Positions 11,162 through 21,486 of a stretch of 64,000 nt of DNA are shown here, in pieces. The stretch covers positions 53,375,198 to 53,439,197 of the forward strand of contig CM040428.1 in the NCBI GenBank assembly GCA_022702705.1, written 5' to 3'. This DNA comes from Papilionanthe hookeriana x Papilionanthe teres (taxonomy: Eukaryota; Streptophyta; Magnoliopsida; Asparagales; Orchidaceae). The number at the start of each line of letters is the position of its first letter. Within the stretch, counting starts at the first letter, position 1. The position numbers and the translations under genes are program-made. Under the pieces are notes generated by a model, which worked only from the letters and a program-made list of their open reading frames with translations, ran no database searches and was not told the origin of the DNA.

Positions 11162-12240
11162 TTGTATTAGGCTTGAGAACCTAATGTTGGGCTTCAGAAG
11201 AAATATGTAAAAAATAGGGTGAGAAGATAATTTAATAAAAAGTATGCTTAATTAGTGACAATATGAACATAGAAGAATCAAGATTTTTGAGTGGAGGGAT
11301 CATTTAATTGCATAAAGATTTAAAAAAAAAATTTAAATATGATATAAATGATAATATCATCACATTTATTGCTTGTTTTGGTATTTGCAAAATAATAATG
11401 ATTTTAAATATTACAAACTAGTTCAAAAATCTCATCAAGGATGAAGATTTTATTCTTTACACTTAAAAATCTTAAATATTTATTTTAGAAAATTGTATGA
11501 TTTTAGGAAATTAATTGTTTGATATTATAAAAATTATATTAATTTCTAAGTAATTAGAATTTGATATAATTTAATCTTCCCCTAAATTTTTTGGCTCCTT
11601 TTGATTATCATTTGTTTTTCCATTAAAGAAAAGCTTAATAAAATTTTAGGCTCTAAAAGGAGGATAAATCAATGCTCACAAATACGTGAATGAATCGACA
11701 TTGAATCCTAAAGTCTAGTTATCCATAGTAATTATAGTCTTGTTGTAAAAATCCGAACTCTCACTCATTGAGATATTAATCTTTTGTGCCTAATGGTCGT
11801 ATAGTTTTGCCCCACTAATGTGACTTCTCAGGTGGCCACCCAACCTCTAAGGGTGCACCTATATCACGACACTTAACTTTAGACTTCCTAATGAAATTTC
11901 AATCGTTAAACCAAGATGTGCTTTGATGTTTAAGAGTTTTGATTCATTCTACTTAAGGGGCCACTTAAGTAATTGATGTGTTTATTAGTTTTCTTAACCC
12001 GATATGATCCACCAATCATACACGATTCTAGAGATGATTCCTACAGATTCAAGAGGTTTCTCTTACAGTGCAGTACTTAGTTCTATCTAGGCTTCAAGAG
12101 ATGACTCTTATAGCATAGCATTTTGTTATGTGTAACACTTAGCTCCCATCTTTAAGTTAGTGTGATGCTTAGATACAATTCGGAACAAGCCACTTAATAT
12201 TATGTATTTACATGTGTAATGCTTACATATGAGAGGGATT
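11162..12240. other. Intergenic, nothing recognized
   Basis: AT-rich sequence upstream of CYP97C. No coding frame, RNA gene or repeat terminus could be supported. Confidence 0.45.
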
Positions 12241-12246
12241 TTTTTT

Positions 12247-12410
12247 GGGCATTTACATGCATATCACCCATTCATTTCTCGTGTATTTTTATCTAACACA
12301 GACGAAGAAAACACGTCGACATTTACAAATATACCATGCATCCAATTCTCGTGTTTTAACATATCTAACGCGCAAACTTTATATTTTTACATTCTACAAA
12401 CAAAATCTTC
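12247..12410. mobile_element. MITE family 1 fragments (two left ends)
   Basis: GGGCATTTACATGCATATCA at 12247 and a second TTTACAAATATACCATGCAT-type left end near 12322 lie in tandem without right ends. Confidence 0.5.
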
Positions 12411-12761
12411 GTTAAATGTCAAAGAAAATTATATATTTTTTTTCATATTATTTATTTATTATATGATTAATTTGAGTTTGGCTCTTTAATAAATCGTGAG
12501 AAAAATGTTTGTGTCTGACTTCTTTGCTTAACATACATATTAAACACGAGCTATTCGTCAATGATAAGTCTTTTTTGACAATCCTAATTGTTACATCGAA
12601 TGACATCTCGATATTTGAAAGTTCGACTTTATACTATATAGAGCGTTTCACACTTACGTCATCACATAAATATTTCACATTATCTAATGAAATCATTACA
12701 TTTAAATCCTTATTTGCATGTCATTATCATACATGTAGAACAATATGATTTCATTATTTGT

Positions 12762-12763
<2 letters not shown>

Positions 12764-12822
<59 letters not shown>
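12764..12822. repeat. (TA)n microsatellite
   Basis: A perfect TA dinucleotide run of about 58 bp. Confidence 0.95.
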
Positions 12823-12825
<3 letters not shown>

Positions 12826-13570
12826 GAAATATGTGGTCCCCACCATTTCATTTTATTTTTTTAATCATTTGAATAATAAAATAATTTCACAACCCCTAAG
12901 GTCTAAAAAGGTAATTGTGATTTTGTTTTATCCTGAAGAATTTTGCCGTAATTTTGCAGAAAAGGACATTATAAGAGGAATTCTACAAAATAGAATTATT
13001 ATTTTTTATTTACATTTTCAACCCGGACCCGCGGACCAAGGCCTCACGTGCGGCCGATTCGTTCGTAAAGATAAAAACAGAAAAGTAAAGGGTGTAAAAC
13101 GTAAATGATAAGTAAATAGAGGCTGAAAATGCGGCATCCTATGATGATATGTCGATGAGTAATAAATAATTAACATTTTGTAAAATTATCATAAACAAAT
13201 TTTTACAAATTTATATATTTATCATTTAAATTTTATAATTATGTTTATAACCTTTTAGTGTGATAGATGAATAGATGTATTTAATTTATTAAAAATTTAT
13301 AATGATGATATTTTTCGGGTAATATATATGTCCAACTATATTGATAATTACATAATATGCATTTATAAATCACATTAAAAAATATCACTAATAGTATCAT
13401 TTTTAAATAAATATATACATTTTGATGTATAAATTTTGATGGGCTTAAAATATATTTGGTTTGCATTGAAATTAGCAAAAAAGTTTGTATTGCACCATTA
13501 TCAAAGCAAATATATAATACCTTTCATTTCCATTCTTAAATAATTGATTTGGCACTAATGACTATATGAT
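12823..13570. other. AT-rich intergenic DNA
   Basis: No gene seen. A short GC-richer island (13020-13060, GGACCCGCGGACC-like) is flanked by AT-rich sequence. Confidence 0.4.
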
Positions 13571-13576
13571 AAAAAG

Positions 13577-13892
13577 TAAGGGTGTAAACGAGCCGAATAC
13601 GAGCGAGTCAAGGCTCAGCTCGTGTTCTGCTCGTTTATATTTCGAGGCCAAAAAGTGTGTTCGTGCTCGACTTGTTTGCTTAACGAGCCGAACACGAGCT
13701 GTTCACGAATAAAGAATCGGTTTGACAATCATAATCACGTAATCATAAAATGTTAAGGATTGAGGCAAGATTTAGGAATTATAGTTTATTTTAAAACATC
13801 ATTTGAATCTAATTTAATACTTTTTAGTATATTTATTTAATTAATAACTTTAATTGATTATAAATCTTTTAATTTTTTTAAAAATACTACTC

Positions 13893-13958
<66 letters not shown>

Positions 13959-14115
13959 GAGGAATAATATTTCGAGCCAAAAAGAGCCGAACACGAACGA
14001 ACAAATCTCTGTTCGTGTTCGACTCATTAAGACTTGTAAACTTAGCGAACGAGCCAAACACGAGCTTCTTAACGAGCCGAACACGAGCTGTTCGCGAACA
14101 ACAAACCGTTTTGAC
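13577..14115. repeat. Foldback element with CGAGC/GCTCG-rich arms around a (TA)n core
   Basis: Two arms rich in AACGAGCCGAACACGAGC-type sequence (13580-13735 and 13975-14115) flank an AT-rich core with a (TA)n run at 13897-13954. Each arm ends with GAACA...ACCGTTTTGACA or TCGGTTTGACAATC. Related scraps lie near 12530-12600 and 20945-21040. It looks like a non-autonomous plant DNA transposon. Confidence 0.5.
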
Positions 14116-14256
14116 AGCACTAATGAAAAACTCATATAATATTGCATGGGGCATAGTAAGGTCAACAATTATAACAATGTGTGATTTTGCATGAATAATA
14201 AGGATAGATTGGTAAGCTTCTTGTGTATGTTTGGCACATTGGCATTGCAAAATTGG

Positions 14257-14640
14257 GGATTTATATAAATTATGCCTAATTTTTATGTAATTATATATAT
14301 AATATCTAAACTTTAATATTTACTTATATAAGACATAAAAAATAGAACTAATATTAATATTTTTAACATGAAATACAACCCTTCAAACATATATTTAGAT
14401 GTGATTATGACACTAAAATGGTATATAAGTAAATATTAAAGTTTAAAAAGTAAATATATAATTTATAAGAATTATGAGGATTGAAAGTAAAACCCCCAAC
14501 ATCCTCCCCTCACCCAAAAAAAAGTGCTTCTTTTGATGTGATATTAAAGTTTTGAGTGATATGTGGGTAAATATGTAAGTTTAAGTGGGAGATATGTAAA
14601 TACATAAGAATTATGTGCCAAGTATATAAATTGCCCAAAA
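14257..14640. mobile_element. Diverged MITE family 1 relatives
   Basis: 14257-14480 is a palindromic relative (TTTAATATTTACTTATAT mirrored by ATATAAGTAAATATTAAAG). 14528-14640 is a right half ending GAGATATGTAAATACATAAG then AATTATGTGCCAAG and TATAAATTGCCC. Confidence 0.5.
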
Positions 14641-14813
14641 AAAAACTATAAGGAATTATTCACTATCGAAGCTAAGAAAAGTTAAGGTGGAAAATGTATT
14701 CCTTGATAGAGAGAGAGAGGCTTTAATTATATTGGATTGATTGATTTTAAATTAGAAAATTATGAAAACTGCAATTATATATTCAGAATTAAAAGAAAAA
14801 TAAAAATTGTGTT

Positions 14814-14816
<3 letters not shown>

Positions 14817-14888
<72 letters not shown>

Positions 14889-15083
14889 GACAGAGACTTA
14901 TATAAGAAGAATGTGTTGCATGAGAGAGAGACAGAGAGACAGAGAGAGAGAGGGAGAGAGAGAGAGAGGGAGACTTATATAAGAAGAATGTGTTGCATGA
15001 GAGAGAGAGAGAGAGAGACAGAGAGACAGAGAGAGAGAGGGAGAGAGAGAGAGAGGGAGACTTATATAAGAAGAATGTGTTGC

Positions 15084-15120
<37 letters not shown>
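14817..15120. repeat. (GA)n tract with a threefold-repeated TATA-bearing segment
   Basis: GA repeats are interrupted three times by the same segment, CTTATATAAGAAGAATGTGT then TGCATGAGAGA, at about 14897, 14974 and 15061 (spacings 77 and 87 bp). It lies directly upstream of the SMR gene. Confidence 0.9.
15063..15069 (+). promoter_or_regulatory. Proximal TATA box of SMR gene (third of three copies)
   Basis: TATATAA at 15063-15069 would place the transcription start near 15095-15100. Equivalent TATATAA copies lie at 14899-14905 and 14976-14982. Which copy is used is not known; the GA-rich surroundings resemble plant GA-type promoters. Confidence 0.5.
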
Positions 15121-15121
<1 letters not shown>

Positions 15122-15151
15122 AATTCCCATACTCTCCCTAGAGACACCGAG

Positions 15152-15181
15152 ATGCCAAAAAAGATAAAGAGTTTCCAATGA
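15152..15181 (+). CDS. Upstream ORF in SMR leader (9 codons)
   Basis: The uORF encodes MPKKIKSFQ and stops with TGA. That TGA overlaps the next ATG as ATGA (15178-15181). It lies between the proximal TATA and the SMR frame, so it would sit in the 5' leader and could lower translation or favour reinitiation at 15271 or 15334. That it is translated is inference. Confidence 0.35.
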   Translation: MPKKIKSFQ

Positions 15182-15732
15182 ACTCCCCCTGTCAGAACAA
15201 ATCAAAACAGAACCACAGCATCTTCCCCCCCATCCAAGAGAAAAACCAAAACTCTCTCTCCTTTACCATAATGCTACCTTCGCCGCACTTCCCCTCACCA
15301 CCGCCGGAACTCATCCAAACTCCCCAGTCAAAAATGCCGCCGCGGCCAGCAAAGAAGCCTCAACCATCCTCCCTCCGCCGCCGCACGTCGGAACTCATCG
15401 ACGTTAGCTACAAACAGCTCGAGCTATTTTTCCAAATCAGGCAGCCGAACGTCAAAAAATATCATCTTGGGCTGGATGGCGTCGAGGATTGCCGTACTCC
15501 GACTTCCGGTGAGAGCAAGTTGGCACCGGATATGGCCGGAAAATGTCCGCCACCGCCGGTGAAGCGTAGGCCGGATATGAGATGTAAGAGGTGTGTATTG
15601 ACGGAGGAGTGCTATGTTGAGGTTGGAATGGAGGAGCTGCAGAGCTTGTTTAGACCGAGAGGTTCGCCGGCCGGCGAACCGGCGGCCGGTTGGGAGGAGA
15701 TGGTGAGGAAGAAAAGGCGAGTTATGCGCTAA
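15178..15732 (+). CDS. SIAMESE-RELATED (SMR) cyclin-dependent kinase inhibitor
   Basis: This is an intronless frame whose C-terminal two thirds carries the plant SMR signature. It has the DCRTPTSGESK core, then CPPPPVKRRP (the usual 'TPTS..KIP..CPPAPRKPR' block), then YVEVGMEELQSLFRP (the family's 'E.EIE.FF' block), and ends with basic KKRRVMR. SMR proteins bind CDK-cyclin complexes, block mitosis and promote endoreduplication or stress arrest in the nucleus. The maximal frame gives 184 aa. ATGs at 15271 (153 aa) and 15334 (132 aa) have A at -3 and fit usual SMR length better; the 15178 ATG overlaps the stop of a uORF. Short motifs mean the family call is good but not certain. Confidence 0.75.
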   Translation: MNSPCQNKSKQNHSIFPPIQEKNQNSLSFTIMLPSPHFPSPPPELIQTPQSKMPPRPAKKPQPSSLRRRTSELIDVSYKQLELFFQIRQPNVKKYHLGLDGVEDCRTPTSGESKLAPDMAGKCPPPPVKRRPDMRCKRCVLTEECYVEVGMEELQSLFRPRGSPAGEPAAGWEEMVRKKRRVMR

Positions 15733-16091
15733 CCAGAATTGTGCTGTGCGCACTGTTTTTTATTTTATTTTTATTTTTATTTATTTTTATTTTAATGTTT
15801 TGTTTTTTTATTACACTTATCATAATTAATTAATATTTAGCTTTTATATTCATAGTTGTAAAATAAATGCTCAATATTAGAAGGTATTTGAATTTTTTTA
15901 TTTGTTTTAGCATTTTTTTGTCTTTCTTTATGATGGAAAATGTAATTTTTTTTTTATATCGGATATTACATTATTAGTTGAAAATTTTTAAATGAAAGCT
16001 TCTGGAATAGAATGATAGTGATTTTTAAAATCTAAGAGAGGCCTGAAAATTTTCTAAATATTTTGCTAAACTCTACTTTTATATTTATACT
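15733..16091. other. SMR 3' flank, AT-rich
   Basis: T-rich (TTTTATTT)n-like sequence directly after the SMR stop probably includes the 3' UTR and polyadenylation region. No other gene seen. Confidence 0.4.
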
Positions 16092-17196
16092 TGATACGTC
16101 ACCAATCAATTCTTATCATTCGATATGAATCTCGAGGGAACATGAATCTCGATACGTTCCAATAAACATTCAAACTTTTATTAAGAGTCATTCGGAGCTC
16201 AGATTTTAACAAACTTATAGTCAAACTAATAAGCTCGATGAGACATGCCTAATGATATCAAAATTAGTTCAATTTCAATTAAATCAAACTCAGATCAACT
16301 CATTAACCCACTCTTAAAAGCTTTCCAGACATATATAGAAGATCAAATGATTGTTAAATCTAGCAATGCTATAGTTAAATCGAGCATCCCAACAAGAAGA
16401 ATCCAACGAGCCCAAATTCTCAATTCCAACAGCGTTAAGGTACTCAAATGTTCTCAAACGCTGTATGATCGAAGGAAGCCCTCCGAACCGTCTCCTCAAA
16501 GTGATTATTTTTCTTGCATCAGTTGCACTCAAAACACTATAAATAAAACCCCACATCTCTCATGAGGAGGACAGAGGGAAGACTTGAGAGAGAACTAAAA
16601 GCTTTAAGGAGCTGATGTCCAACATCACCCCTCTCACCGTCGATCACCGCCAACCATCGCTGATGATCATCGACTACTGCCGAGCGTTGTCAAACACTAC
16701 TGTCACCATCAATCACCACCAACCGTCGTCGACCACCGTTGACGTCAATCACCGCCGACAACCGTCGATCACCGCCAACCGCTGTTGATCATCGCCGACC
16801 ATTACCGAGTGTCGTCGACAACTGCTAACTGCCGTCGAGCACTACTGTCACATTCAACCACCACAGACTGTTTTAGACCACCATTGACTGCAGTTGATCA
16901 CCAACAATCACTGTCAACCATCACCGATCAGAAGCCACCAGTCGACGTTATAACTTGGAAACAACTAGTAATCCTTTCCCATACGTGGGATAAGGGGTAT
17001 CTGTAATCATCAACTTATAACGAATTTTTACAACTGGGTCAGACCCCCGTGGTTTTTCCCTTTACGATTTTTCCACATAAAAACTTTTTATGTCATTACT
17101 GGCAGTTTTAGTTTACTTGAGTGTGCGCTGAATACTCATGCAACGCTAAGACGATAATCCATTACCTTACCTCCGTGAATTTTCTTGCATGCATCA
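16092..17196 (+). mobile_element. Solo LTR, family L1, copy 1
   Basis: The unit starts TGATACGTC and ends GCATGCATCA, with an exact 5-bp TSD ATACT on both sides (16087-16091 and 17197-17201). A CTATAAATA promoter-like motif lies near 16540. It is homologous along its length to 19075-19977, but each copy has its own TSD, so they are not the two ends of one element. The C-rich block at about 16620-16900 (ACCGTCGATCACC-like) is a local tandem degenerate repeat. Confidence 0.8.
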
Positions 17197-17274
17197 ATAC
17201 TGAATTCATAATCAAATTTAGATTTTCATAATTTTAATTGCTTGTCAGCCCTGTTAGTCGTGATATGTGAACAA

Positions 17275-17380
17275 AAAGTCACAATTCCATACACATCACA
17301 AAATTCATATATAGTTACATATCTAACATCTATACATTCATATTTACATTTATAATAATTTGACATGAAAGGGTGTATTG
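17275..17380. mobile_element. MITE family 1 fragment (left half)
   Basis: CATACACATCACAAAATTCA, then TTACATATCTAACATC and a GACATGAAAGGGTGTATT block. No right TIR. Confidence 0.5.
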
Positions 17381-17399
17381 TAGTATACTATTTATAAGG

Positions 17400-17870
17400 A
17401 GATCTAACAGATATTGTGAAGTGACAATAGCTGAGTACTTATCAATCAGTTTTATGGTGTTCAATCGACAGTTGCACGATATTTCATTGTTTTGCTGACT
17501 GATTTGTTCCGGGTGATATCTAAGCTCACTGGACTCGTGACACGGCCGATCTCTAGTTCGCCTATTTCAGTTCGACTACTCTCATGTTACCTGGCTTTCT
17601 GGTTTGTTCGTCATCGCCCAATTGTTGTCCGAGATACGAACCGTCCATTTTTAGGTCGGCGGGCCTTTGGTTGATGGCACAATCACGACCAATCATTGAA
17701 AATAATGTTTTGTCAATATGGTGGTTAACTGTCTGGACGTACGATATCCAAACAGAATGTTTTCTCGAATCCTTGAAAATCGAATAATATTGTTAGCTCT
17801 AACTTTCATGGAATGATAAGTCACGGACGCTGGCGAGTTTCACTCACTTCAGAAAAAAGAAATTGACAAT
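17400..17870. other. Intergenic, GC-richer patch of unknown nature
   Basis: A patch at about 17450-17760 is richer in CG than its surroundings, with short frames of no recognized family. It may be an old LTR fragment. Confidence 0.3.
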
Positions 17871-17930
17871 AATAAATGCAACAATAACCGCAACCGAAGA
17901 TAAATAATTCATTCCAAACACATGACATAA

Positions 17931-17989
17931 TTTAATTCAGAAAATATTAATTAAATTCAATTTCAATTAATAATATTTTCTGAATTAAA
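17931..17989. repeat. Perfect 19-bp inverted repeat (hairpin)
   Basis: TTTAATTCAGAAAATATTA at 17931-17949 is the exact reverse complement of 17971-17989, with a 21-nt AT-rich spacer. It lies directly beside a MITE family 1 left end. Confidence 0.85.
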
Positions 17990-17993
17990 TTTT

Positions 17994-18190
17994 GGGACTT
18001 TTACATGCATACCCCTCAATTCTAATGTATTTACATATCACAACAAAAAAATACGACTATGAATTACATTTTAAAAGTGAAAATTACACTTTGAAGCATA
18101 TATTTAATGATTTTTGACAGCAAAGTTTTTATAAATACAAGTATAAAAGTTTAGTTGATAGATATGTAAAAAACTTTACATATCTATGTA
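17994..18190. mobile_element. MITE family 1 fragment
   Basis: GGGACTTTTACATGCATACC, then CTCAATTCTAATGTATTTAC marks a left TIR. The rest decays into AT-rich sequence with AAGTTTAG.TGATAGATATG. Confidence 0.5.
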
Positions 18191-18199
18191 AAAGTTTTT

Positions 18200-18723
18200 A
18201 GAAATATATAAATATAAAAATATTTTACTATTAATTTATCTATATTTTCAGCTAAATATTGAATTGGTTCTCAGAGCTTATGCACAAAATAATTCTATAC
18301 TAACCAAATAATAACATTTTTTTTTTATATCAGTTATCAGTTCTTACTTTCAATAGTTATGATTAATTTTAATTATGGTTGTCTGAGAAGTTGTAGACCA
18401 TTCAAACGTGCTGCATCATTACCATTGGTTATTTTAAAAATTGAATTATTATAAATTTATATTTATCTGAATTGTCACTTCTATTTTTGTCACTTCTACT
18501 TATGATCTGAGAGGAAGATCAGAGAAATGATGTAGATAAGCTTTTTGGGAGAATATGTCAAGTGCCTAAATGTCTAGCCAAAATATAGCAAAATATGTAC
18601 TTTACTGATGTAATACTGTTCTGCACCCACATAAATACTTCATCGCTCTCACACGCCCCCAAAAATAAATACCTGAAGTTATACTGTTCTGCTCGGAGCT
18701 CAAGAAAATCCATTAATGTCATT

Positions 18724-18774
<51 letters not shown>

Positions 18775-19070
18775 CATGAAATAATGCAAGTACAGAAGCT
18801 TTCTAAGAACAGCTACTCTATATGAATCTCCTTGGTAATGACAGTTGTGGTTGTCTGAGAAGTTCTAGACCATCTTTTTTTTTTAGAAAAGTTTTTATCT
18901 GTTGATTTTAAAAAAGGGGAATTATTTTTTTGCGAAGAGGTCCCATTAAACTGAAAAAATAGGCGCTCAAAATATTGGCCGTAAATAGTGGTTGATCAAT
19001 GTGTTTGATGCAAAATAAGAGAAAAGGAGATGGGTTATTATTATTTTTTTTTTCTCACGAAGAATATTGA
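18200..19070. other. Intergenic AT-rich DNA with a (CT)n microsatellite
   Basis: A (CT)n run lies at 18726-18771. GTTGTCTGAGAAGTT.TAGACCAT occurs twice (about 18383 and 18850), suggesting a small duplicated segment. No gene seen. Confidence 0.45.
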
Positions 19071-19074
19071 CCCT

Positions 19075-19977
19075 TGATACAACATGAATGGATTTCCTAT
19101 ATTCGACACGGATTTCAAGTCACGGCACGGATCTTGATGCATTTTTAAAGCAAGAAAACGTTCAAATTTTGATAAAAAGTCATCTGAAAGTATGATTTCA
19201 GCGAAATTATAATCAAACTGACCAGCTCGATGAAACATATCCAATGGTACCAAAATTTGTCTAATTTGAACGAAGCTGAGCCCCGATTAAGACGTTAAAC
19301 TATATTCGTTAGTTTTTCAGACATATTTGGAAGGTCAGATGAATGTCGAATCCAGCGAGTTCATAGTCGAATCGAGCGTCTCGACAAGACAAGTCCAACG
19401 AGCTCAAGTCCACTCAATTCCAACATCGTTAAGGTACTCGAATATCCAACAAACGCCGTCTGATCGAGGGAAACTCTCCAAACCATCTGATCAAAGTGGT
19501 TCAAATTCCTACTTTAATGGCACCCGAAATTTCTATAAATAAAGCCACACCCCTCACATGACGGGGGAGCTTGAGAATTTATGAAAGCTTAAAGTCTGAA
19601 GAAAAACTTGAAGCTATAAAGAGTAGAATTCAAGCATCACTCTTGCCACCATTGACCACCACTTGTTGGCCCTCTCTGATCATCACAATCGCCTCTTCTT
19701 CCTTGTGCGGAAAGCATTCGCCCATTGACGTTGTAATTCAGAAGAATTTATAATCCATTTCCACTAGTGAGACAAGAGGGTCTTTATAATCCTCAATTTA
19801 TAGTAAATTTTTATAACTAAGTCAGACCCTTGCCTTTTTCACTTTCTAGTTTTTCCACGTAAAAACTTCTATTGTCTCATCTAGTTGTTTCTTTCATCTG
19901 AATATGTGCTGAATTCTCGTGCAATACAAAAACGATAATCTATTACACTATCGTAGCAAATTTTCCAACACACATCA
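19075..19977 (+). mobile_element. Solo LTR, family L1, copy 2
   Basis: The unit starts TGATACAACATG and ends CACACATCA. Flanks ACCCT (19070-19074) and ACTCT (19978-19982) differ at one transition, a decayed TSD. It shares blocks with copy 1: GACATAT.T.GAAGATC, CAACGAGC.CAA, CTATAAATAAA.CC and AAACGATAATC.ATTAC. Confidence 0.75.
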
Positions 19978-20029
19978 ACTCTATAAATATAAGTGCTCCA
20001 CTCAAAGCATGTTACGATTTAACATGAGG

Positions 20030-20145
20030 AAATTTACATATATACCATAATATTCTTATGTATTTAGATATCTAACCAAAATTTGATATTTATACTTATA
20101 AAATCTTGGTCTCACACAGCTAGGAAAGCATTTTTTAAAGTGATA

Positions 20146-20224
<79 letters not shown>

Positions 20225-20281
20225 ATGTTAGTTGTTGGGTAAAAACGTAAGAATTGTTTTATATGTTAGTAAACGCCTCCG
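20030..20281. mobile_element. MITE family 1 copy carrying a (TA)n expansion
   Basis: Left TIR GGAAATTTACATATATACCA. The interior contains a (TA)n run of about 70 bp (20148-20220), and a decayed right TIR ends ...TTAGTAAACGCCTCC. The microsatellite grew inside the MITE. Confidence 0.6.
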
Positions 20282-20597
20282 TTAACTTAATAGCCGTTTC
20301 TTATGCTTAATTATTCAAATATTAATAAATTTATAGCAATAGCAATTTTGATCAATAATAGAACCCACATTAAAAAAAAAAAATTGAAAAAAATAAGAGT
20401 TCACTAAGCAATAATAAAGTCAATTATTTTAAAATTATCAAAATTAAAATTTAAAATAATTTTTAAATAATTTATAGCTTCTATGCTATTAATGCTCTTA
20501 AGTACACATTAGAGCCCAATTCTTTAAATAATTTCTACTCACCATATTAGCTTCAATTATCAAATATTTTACACATCCTTATTCTAGTATAGTTTAC

Positions 20598-20825
20598 GAG
20601 TAAAGTGCCAGAATAATCCCTGCTTATTTATATTAGACTCTTTCAGTCACAAAGTTTATAAAAGTGTCGAAATAATCTTAAACTATTTTAAAATTAAAGT
20701 CTAATAGTACTTTATGGGAACTATTTCAACCTTAATTTAAAGAATTTGAGAATTATTTTAACACTTCTATAAGCTCTGCAACTAAAGCAACCCAATATAA
20801 ATATGGACAATTTTGACACTTTATA
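20598..20825. mobile_element. MITE family 2 copy
   Basis: GAGTAAAGTGCCAGAATAAT at the left and GACAATTTTGACACTTTA at the right mark the foldback family, with internal mirrored TTTCAG/CTGAAA-type blocks. It is related to 23628-23828, 31315-31590 and 39080-39300. Confidence 0.6.
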
Positions 20826-20839
20826 ATTTATGACGCATA

Positions 20840-21375
20840 TTGCAAATTATCACTTGATTTGATATTTGTATCTTAAAATATCAACCCGAGCTCAGTTCTA
20901 TAAGCTCTATGATTTATGATGCAAATCTATAAACTCTACGACTAAAGCAACCCGAGCTCAGTTCACGAGCCACTTAACGGCCGAGCTCGAGCCAGCTCAT
21001 GAGACGTCGGGTTGACTCACTTACACACCTACACGTGACAAATGTTAAGAAATAATAACAAATCATAAATAAAGAAAAAAAAGGGTAAAATTTCATAAGA
21101 TTCCTTCATCTGTAAGTATATTATGCAGATTGGACAAAATCTTAGCAGTTTCAAGCAATTGGGAAGCAAGCCATCTTTATTGGACTATGGAAAGCAGATA
21201 TTAATTACTCTGAATTTTTTTTTTATGTTTCATTTTTAATCCATTGAGGATATGATACAAAGGACTATATAGTTCATGAGGATATACAGTCAATATAAAT
21301 GGAATCATTTCATCTAATTTACATCTAGAAAATAAAGAAAATAAAATAAAATAATATATAAATATAAATATAAAT
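20840..21375. other. VPS50 3' flank / probable 3' UTR
   Basis: Sequence just beyond the VPS50 stop (minus strand). It includes an ATAAA-rich stretch (about 21340-21375) and a CGAGC-rich foldback scrap (about 20945-21040). No other gene recognized. Confidence 0.4.
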
Positions 21376-21486
21376 TTACATGCCTGATTCGATCCTGTCA
21401 AGAACTTCTAACCTTGTCTTCCTCTTCCACCCTTTCATGGCGGCCACCAGGTTCACTAACCCTACTATTTGACTCCTACTGTATTC
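21376..21486 (-). CDS. VPS50: VPS50 last exon with stop
   Basis: Acceptor TTATGCAG, reading EYSRSQIVGLVNLVAAMKGW, then KRKTRLEVLDRIESGM and TAA at 21378-21376. This is the expected C-terminus of plant VPS50. Confidence 0.96.
   Translation of the reverse strand, partial: EYSRSQIVGLVNLVAAMKGWKRKTRLEVLDRIESGM

Noticed and set aside
14812..15181. Long open frames of Arg-Glu or Ser-Leu repeats
   Set aside because: They are translations of the (GA)n tract in several frames, not genes.
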